A DNA stretch of 64,000 nt from Taxillus chinensis. Lineage: Eukaryota > Streptophyta > Magnoliopsida > Santalales > Loranthaceae. Made by a program: the position numbers and the translations under genes. The notes under the pieces were generated by a model that worked only from the letters and a program-made list of their open reading frames with translations, ran no database searches and had not been told where the DNA came from. Shown here piece by piece: positions 57,097-64,000 of the stretch (positions within the stretch are counted from its first letter, which is position 1; every line of letters begins with the position of its first letter). The stretch spans positions 11,152,078 through 11,216,077 of the forward strand of contig CM042088.1 of assembly GCA_023512835.1 (NCBI GenBank), read 5' to 3'.

Positions 57097-58383
57097 ATGC
57101 CACCGAGGAGAGTGACACGTGCGTCCGGGCGATGGGCGATGAGTCATCTGCCCATGAGGGTCCGGGTGCGGGACCATCCATTGGAGGGCATGCGTTGTTC
57201 CTGGCACGGCTACAAGAAGGCATCCTGGATGGAGGTACGAGAGCTACGGGAGGGACTCCGGCAGGACGTTCGGGAGGAGGTGCGCCGTGAGATGGCGGCA
57301 CGACGGTGGTGCCACCACCACCACCACCACGGAGGAGAGCTGCCTCGTGAGCGTGAGAGTTCGCTGGGTGGTGTACCGACCCGTGCGAGAGGATGACGTG
57401 GTGACACGGTTCCGAAAGGAACAACCTCCGCGATTTAAGGGGGGAGAAGACCCTGTGGTAGGCGAGCGGTGGTTGAGGCGGATTGAGCATGTGTTCTCCT
57501 TTCTCCTGCCCAGGGAGGAGGATAAGGTGCGGCCGGCAATTCGGCACTGGAGGGGGACGCTTTGGAGTGGTGGACGAGTGTTGCGGGGAGCCGTGCGGTG
57601 CAACTCATGTTTTGGGAGGAGTTCTTGCAACTCTTCCATGATGAGTTCTTCCCAGGAATCGGTGAGATGGCGAGAAGAGGGAAGAATTTGGCAGCTTGAA
57701 GCAGGGATCCAAGACGGTACCTGAGTATGAGCGGGAGTTCCGGAGATTGAGTAGGTTTGCTCCTGAGGCCGTGGTAAGGGAGGACCTGAAGGCCCACAAG
57801 TTCACCTTGGGTCTCAGGCCAGCCCTTAGGGAGAGGGTGGCGATTCTACGCTTGAGGACCTATCCTGAGGCCGTGGAGACGGCCCGTATAGCCGAGAGAG
57901 AACTGGATGATGGGAGGCAGGCCCATCGGGGGCGCCGGTTGCAGAGTGGGCCTGATCGAGATGCAGGGTCCAAGAGGCTCAAGACGGAGGAGAGGGATAG
58001 CAGTTCTTTTCGCGGTCGGGGTCGGACATCCGTGAACCCTGGGAGGTTCACCTTTGGCGGCGGAAGACAGGGTGGTCCCTCCGGGAGTCTACCGAGCGAT
58101 GCCACCTGTCGGGAGAGCAGGGTCACTTCAAAGGGGAGTGCCCCAAGAAGGACCGGCGATGCAACAACCGTGGACGAGAGGGCCACTTGCGCCGGGTTTG
58201 CAGGAGTGGCAACGGGGGGAGCGGGGAGCATGGCATCCGGCGTGAGGAGTGATGCTAGCTTCCGTGCACCGGTTGAGAGACCGGCTCGTCGGTGGCGGAG
58301 CCCGGCCCAGGCAGGATCTAGTCGGACCCGACCCCAGGGGGAGGCCGGAGCGGCGGCAGACCGAGGCCGGAGGCAACCTTAGC
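57097..58383 (+). pseudogene. G5 gag, fragmented
   Basis: Begins MPPRRVTRASG at 57097, 430 bp after the primer-binding site. The core ([47 protein letters not shown]) is spread over several frames. The zinc-knuckle region (58100-58210) is shifted and the CCHC residues are out of frame. The longest open part is 57696-58382. Confidence 0.85.
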
Positions 58384-61300
58384 GGGAAGCGTCCAGGTGA
58401 GTGAGCCGACCGGTGGCACGGGCCAAGGGAGGGTGTTTGCACCGGAGGCGACATACCAGGAGGAGGCCGAGCTACCACCCCCACCACCCGAGGGTGGAGC
58501 AGGACCATCGGTGGTTAGAGGTACCCTCTTGATCTCCCGTACCTTAGCTTCGTTCTTTTCGATACGGGTGCATCATGTTCGTTTGTTCTTGAGCTTGTAA
58601 TAGATGGCTTGGGGTTAGCCTGTGTGGAGGCCGCGAGGCCCCTAGTTGTGGAGTCTCCGGTGGGAGGCATGATTGAGGTACGGCGAGTGTGTCGTGGCCG
58701 TGTGTTAACCATAGGCGAGGTGGAGCCGAGTTTTGACTTGCATGTGATGCCTTTGAGGACGTTCGACCTGATCTTGGGTATGGATTGGCTTATGGCTTTC
58801 CAGGCCAAGATAGATTGTTATCGGCGGCGTGTGACCTTCGTGACACCTGCGGGGACCTCTTGCACCCTGCGGGGGGAGTGGGATTGTGAGGCGAGTCGGG
58901 CCGGGCCGATGTTGGACCGGTGGGGTGCCATTACCCACAAGGTTGGCAGCCCCGACCTTTGCCGAGGAGGGGAAGGTGGAAAAGAGGGTGTGGCCCGTGT
59001 TGTGGGTCAATTTCAGGATGTTTTTCCTGAAGAGTTGAGGAGTTTGCCACCTAAGAGGAGTGTGGAGTTCACCATTGAGTTGGTGCCGGGGACGGGTCCG
59101 ATTTCCCAAGTAGCGTATCGTATGGGGCCAGCCGAGCCGAGGGAGCTTCGAGAGGCAAATCGAGGAGTTGGTGGGCCAGGGGTATATTAGACCAAGTACC
59201 TCACCTTGGGGTGCTCCGGTGCTCTTTGCTAAGAAGGCCGATGGCACGCTTCGTCTCTGCATCGACTACGGAAGGTCGAATTCGGTGACAGTGAAGAACA
59301 AGTACCCGTTGCCTCGGATAGACGACCTATTTGACCAATTGAGTGGGGCCCAGGTGGTTTTCCAAGATAGATTTACGGTCGGGGTATCACCAGCTCGGGG
59401 TTAGGGAGGAGGACATCCCTAAGACGGCTTTTCGGTGCGGTATGGGCATTATGAGTGGGTAGTGATGCCTTTCGGGCTCACTAATGCGCCAGCGGTGTTC
59501 ATGCATTTGATGAACCAAGTCTTTGCCCCATACTTAGACTCGTTCGTGGTGGTGTTTATCGACGATATCTTGGTGTATTCCAAGACCGAGAGGGAGCATG
59601 TGGAGCACTTGGCAACAAGTGTTGCAAACCCTGAGGGACCAGCAGTGTTTGCTAAGTTTAGCAAGTGTGAGTTTTGGCTGCAGGAGGTTCACTTTCTTGG
59701 CCATGTGGTGTCAGTGAGGGAGTTAGGGTGGACCCGGCCAAGATTGAGGCCGTGGCATCGTGGGCGAGGCCAACCAACGTTTTTGAAATCCGTAGTTTTC
59801 TTGGCTTGGCGGGGTACTACCGTCGTTTTGTCGAGGGATTCTCCCGTTTGGCGGCTCCTATGACAGCGTTGACTCGGAAGGGCGTGAAGTTTGATTGGGT
59901 CGACAAGTGTCGCCGGGCGTTCGAGACTCTCAAAACCCGTTTGACCACTGCACCTGTGTTGAGGTTACCTCGGGAGGATATTCCATATGAAGTGTATTGT
60001 GATGCGTCCAGGGTTGGTTTGGGGTGTGTGCTTATGCAGGAGCACGGTGTGGTAGCTTATGGGTCAAGGCAATGAAGCCTCATGAGCAGAATTATCCTAC
60101 TCATGACCTTGAGTTAGCGGTCGTCATCTTCGCCCTGAAGAGTTGGCAGCACTACCTCTTGGGGGGAAAAGTTTGTGGTGTTCTCCGATCACAAGAGCCT
60201 TCAAGACATCTTTACTCGAAGGACTTGAATCCGAGGCAAAGGAGATGGGTGGAGTATTTGCAGACCTTTGATTTTACTCTTGCCTATACCCCGGGCAAGG
60301 GTAATGTTGTGGGCGATGCATTGAGCGAGAAAAGGGAAAGCCGAGGTGGTCGTGAGGGAGTGGAAGCCGATGGAGCGGTTGGCGACGTTGCGGTTGCGGC
60401 ACTTGTTGTTCGTGATAGTGGGGACGGTCCCGAGTCCTTTGGTGGTTGTGCCGAGTTGTACCAGCGCGTCCGGGAGGAACACGTGGGTGACATTGAGTGT
60501 GAGGTTCTCCGTGCCCGTATTGAGGCCGGGGAGCTATCCGGGGGACTGGACGAGAGGGTCCTGAGCATGAATTGTCATTTCAGGGGCGGTTGGTAGTAGC
60601 CTCTTCCCTCAGGGATGAGGTGCCGAGGGAGTTTCACCGGTCTAGAGTTGCCTGTGCATCCAGGGGGTACGAAGATGTATCACGCGCTTCGGGCACATTT
60701 TTGGTGGCCTGGCATGAAACGCGATGTGGCTGCCTTTGTTTCGCGGTGCCTCACGTGTCGGCAGGTGAAGGGCCGAGCATCGGCGGCCGGCGGGCATGTT
60801 ACGGCCCTTACCCATAGCGGAGTGGAAGTGGGACCATATAGCGATGGATTTTGTGACCGGTCTTCCACCCACCACCGGGAGGAAGGATATGATTTGGGTG
60901 ATTGTGGATCGACTCACAAAGTCGGCCCATTTCCTGGCTGTTCGCGAGCGGGACTCTATTGGGACCTTGAGTCGGCTATACATGAACGAGATTGTGAGGC
61001 TGCATGGCGTACCATCATCGGTTGTCTCGGACCGGGATTCGAGGTTCACTTCCCGTTTTTGGGCAGGTTTGCAAGGAGGCTATGGGGACCAAGCTTAACT
61101 TGAGTACAGCCTTTCACCCTGAGACCGACGGCCAGACAGAGAGGACGAATCGGACTTTGGAGGACATGTTGAGGGCTTGTGTGCTAGATTTTGGGGGTTC
61201 GTGGGCAACTCACCTTCCTTTGGTGGAGTTTGCCTACAACAACGATTATCAGGCATCCATTGGGATGGCTCCTTTTGAGGCGTTGTACGGACGGCCGTGT

Positions 61301-61898
61301 CGGTCACCTTTGTGTTGGACCGAGGTGGGGGAGACAGCTCTCTTGGGGCCACGTTGGTTCAAGAGGCTACCGAGAAGGTCAAGTTGATCCGTCGGCGTTT
61401 GTTGTCGGCTCGAGTCGGCAGCAATCTTATGCGAATCAGCGGCGGCGCCCTTTGGAGTTTTCTCGTTGGTGATCATGTGTTCCTTCGTGTCTCTCCACGT
61501 CGTGGTCATCGACGGTTTGGGCGGGGTTCCAAGCTCTCTCCGCGGTTTATTGGTCCTTTTGAGATTCCTGGATCGTGTAGGGCCTGTGGCCTACCGGTTA
61601 GCGTTACCACCGCGGGCCGAGTCGAGTGCACAACGTATTTCACGTGTCCCGATTGCGGAAGTATCACCCTGACCCCACTCATGTGATTGATTGGGGGACG
61701 TTGGATATCGAGGATGACATGTCCGTCATTGAGGCCCCTATCCGTATCCTAGATCGGCGAGAGAAGCTATTGCGTGGTCGTGCTATTCCTTTGGTTCGCG
61801 TGCTTGGGCAACACCGTGGTATTGAGGAGGAGACATGGGAACGTGAGTCCGTGATGCGTGAGCAGCACCCAGACTTGTTCGAGGACGAACAATCTTAA
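58384..61898 (+). pseudogene. G5 pol, fragmented
   Basis: Protease DTGASCSF near 58560-58585 is conserved but in a different frame from its upstream part. Then RT ([18 protein letters not shown]), RNase H ([26 protein letters not shown]), integrase zinc finger (HPGGTKMYHALRAHFWWPG), core ([41 protein letters not shown]) and C-terminal domain to FEDEQS (61898). Many one- or two-base indels; the amino acid sequence within each piece is well preserved. Confidence 0.9.
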
Positions 61899-62194
61899 GC
61901 GTGGGAGGTGGCTGTTGGCCAAGGGATAGTGTTGTGTTTTCTTGTAGTAGTTGATGTATTTGGCTTGTGCTCCAAATTCATGTGCTTAATGTGATGTGCT
62001 TTGAGATGTGTATTTGTGCTTTGAGCTTTGAGATGTGTATTTGGCCAAGGGGTACTGTTATGTGCTGTTGTGCTGTGTGTGGTGTATGACCCATTAGGGT
62101 GTTGTGGCTCGCCGTGTGGCAATGGGTAGCTTGTGTTCGTTTTTCCTCTTATGTCATTTCTTTTCGAGGACGAAAAGTCTTAAGGGGGAGAGGA
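61899..62194 (+). other. G5 3' non-coding region and polypurine tract
   Basis: Contains GAGGACGAAAAGTCTTAAGG followed by GGGAGAGGA directly before the 3' LTR. Confidence 0.8.
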
Positions 62195-63259
62195 TGTAAG
62201 GACCCGTACCTTGAGTTAGTCGGTTTACCTCCGGAGTAGAGTTTTTCTAGATTTTGACCTAGTAAATGGACTCCAATGAATTCACGTGCAAAAGGAAAGA
62301 TGCTTAGAATGGTGTCCTCTATCTACCACAGAAGTTTCAGGCCAAATGGACATGTGTGTGAGGTGCACGTGATATGGGTCCAATTCACGTGCAAGTGTAA
62401 TTGTCTTCTAAATGATGCAAGGAGGCTAGGGGTGAAGTTTGAGAGCATTTGGAGTCCATATGGAGGTGCACGTGAATTGGGAATTCACGTGCAAATTGGC
62501 GTGCAGCCATATTTTTGCATGGTTCCCTTGGTTTTGTCATTCTAAGGAACTTTCTCCAAAGGACCATGTTGAAATTCCGAGTATTTTGGCCTATATGGGT
62601 GCGGAAGGGTGGTAACTTGTGTGATCAAAACTACGTCGTTTTGATCCTGAGATTCACTTAATCAAAACTACGTCGTTTTGATGTTGTGTTGTCTATATAA
62701 GGAGGAGGAGTCCCTCTGTTTTAGGTTTAGGGTTTGTTGCTTCACCAGCCGTCGCAGAGAGAGAGAGAGGGAAGGAGAGCTCCTGGTTGCTGCCGGGCGT
62801 CTTGCGTGGGTGGTCGGTGACTCGTGGGTGGACGGCGTTCGGCTTTGTTGTTGTGTTGTTGCGTTTTCCTTGAGGTAGGGGTTCTGTTCTTCTTAAGTCC
62901 TTCTCTGTCCTAGGGTTCCAGGGCAGATTTCTGGTTATAACTGTTATATATAAATATGTAATCCATATAGGTGTGATCTCCTATATGGATGTTGGCCTTC
63001 AGTGGCATGTTGGTGTGATTCTGTGGATTTCATGCTATCTTTCATGGGAACTGATGTAACCCCAGTGGGGATGGGATTGGAAAGAATTCTGTTGTAATAA
63101 ACTGGTTTGGATTATTTTTATGAATATTTCTTTCTTGAATGTGTTGTGGATGTTTGAAATGTAAAACTCTTGGTTTGTATCCTAACCCCTTTGCCCTCCA
63201 TGTGGGTAAAAGGGGAGTCACGTGCCTGTTTCCTCGGGTTGGAAATCCGGGGCGTGACA
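62195..63259 (+). repeat. 3' LTR of G5 (1065 bp, internally deleted)
   Basis: Matches the 5' LTR at both ends but jumps from TTTCATGCTAT (about 63035) to CTTTCATGGGAAC, losing about 620 bp that include the minisatellite and the 'ctactgagc' segment. Palindromes at 62624-62645 and 62661-62682 and the hairpin are retained. Confidence 0.95.
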
Positions 63260-63264
63260 AGGCC

Positions 63265-64000
63265 TCACAGACATTTCATCAAACACATGGTGGGCATAAA
63301 CAAACCCAGAAAATCCTCAAGCCAAATTCAATATCAAAATCAACAGATCATGCCACTGAAGGCCAACATCCATATAGGAGATCACACCTATATGGATTTA
63401 CATATATATATATATAGGTGAATATCCTAGAACAGAGGAGAGCTAGGAAGAACAGGAATCCCTACCTCAGGCTTTTGTCCTAACCTCCACGCTAGACAGC
63501 TCCCAATGACGCGAACCACCACGGCAACTGCCCGGAGATCCTCTCTCTCTCTCTCTCTCTCACTCTCTCTCACTCTCTCTCTCTCTCTCTCTCGGGCAGC
63601 AACGGCAAAGAAAGAACACAAGAACCCTAAACTCAAACTCAAGCCCTCATTATATAGACACTACCCACATCAAAACAACGTAGTTTTGATTAAGTAAACC
63701 CAGGATCAAAACGACGTAGTTTTGATCACACAAGTTAGCACCTTTCCGCACCCATATAGGCCAAAATACTCAGAATTTCAACATGGTCCTTTGGAGAAAG
63801 ATCATTAGAATGTCAAAACCAAGGGAACCATGCAAAAATATGGCTGCACGCCAATTTGCACGTGAATTCCCCAATTCACGTGCAACTCCATATGAACTCC
63901 AAATGCGCTCAAACTTCACCCCTAGCCTCCTTGCATCATTTAGAAGACAACCACACTTGCACGTGAATTGGACCCATTTCATGTGCACCTCACATACACG
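63265..64000 (-). repeat. G6 LTR, right part, cut by window end
   Basis: Continues the LTR from 54982. It has the hairpin (63370-63400), a CT microsatellite (63541-63593), a minus TATA box near 63650, palindromes at 63669-63690 (one mismatch) and 63704-63725, and CACGTG words from 63860. The LTR end and the rest of the element are outside the window. Confidence 0.85.

Larger units (their letters stand above)
54983..63259 (+). mobile_element. Ty3/gypsy element G5, Tekay/Del-like, plus strand
   Basis: Complete element with LTRs 54983-56667 and 62195-63259, the 5-bp target duplication AGGCC, primer-binding site, gag, pol and polypurine tract. Shared LTR segments are almost identical, so it is the youngest insertion in this nest. 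The coding region is broken by many small indels. The only Tekay-like copy here on the plus strand. Confidence 0.95.

Noticed and set aside
57098..57639. Minus-strand ORFs across G5 gag
   Set aside because: Antisense shadows of the gag frame; no domain character.

Overview
This is a repeat-dominated stretch of a eudicot-type plant nuclear genome. The evidence is one intron-containing trihelix (GT-3-like) transcription factor gene, plant Ty1/copia and Ty3/gypsy retrotransposons primed by initiator tRNA-Met, long LTRs with TATA boxes, and AT-rich intergenic DNA. I see no rRNA, tRNA or organellar genes. The species cannot be read from the sequence.

Layout. 1-2722: fragments of a copia-like LTR rich in the word TTACTCCG, a piece of gypsy LTR, and one LTR of a short chromovirus family. 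2774-3530: CACTA-like subterminal repeats. 3628-14200: a stack of degenerate, mostly minus-oriented gypsy LTRs (the clearest is 8061-10516) with microsatellites, minisatellites and one small orphan ORF (6916-7200). 15206-16455: the only convincing host gene, a two-exon trihelix factor. 16883-21650: a complete copia element with 5-bp target duplications, 427 bp past the stop codon of that gene and in the same orientation. 21656-23580: gene-free. 23910-26630: LTR-type repeats.

26631-45721 is the most unusual part. On the minus strand it reads: 3' end of a copia pol (RNase H), a spacer with three polypurine tracts, a TATA box, then one long ORF whose C-terminal half is a Ulp1/SENP-like (C48) cysteine protease with His, Asp and Cys motifs intact, then a polypurine tract abutting an LTR start. 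The ORF is cut into three pieces by two gypsy elements (27072-36090 and 37019-42467). Removing each element with one target-site copy joins the flanks without a frame shift. I read this as a copia element carrying an extra Ulp1-type ORF where other elements carry an env-like gene, but two separate elements brought together remain possible.

45722-64000 is a nest. A Tekay/Del-like gypsy (LTR 45722-53067) sits in the copia RNase H. Its LTR holds a short chromovirus (46253-51663). Its integrase is cut by another LTR (53894 onward), which in turn holds a complete plus-strand gypsy (54983-63259). The Tekay-like LTRs share one promoter layout: ACGT-core palindromes in tandem, a TATA box, a GA/CT-rich leader, then a strong hairpin. 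The chromovirus family makes 4-bp rather than 5-bp target duplications, supported by two independent pre-insertion sites. Two element copies are full of 1-3 base indels, which looks more like consensus error than natural decay.
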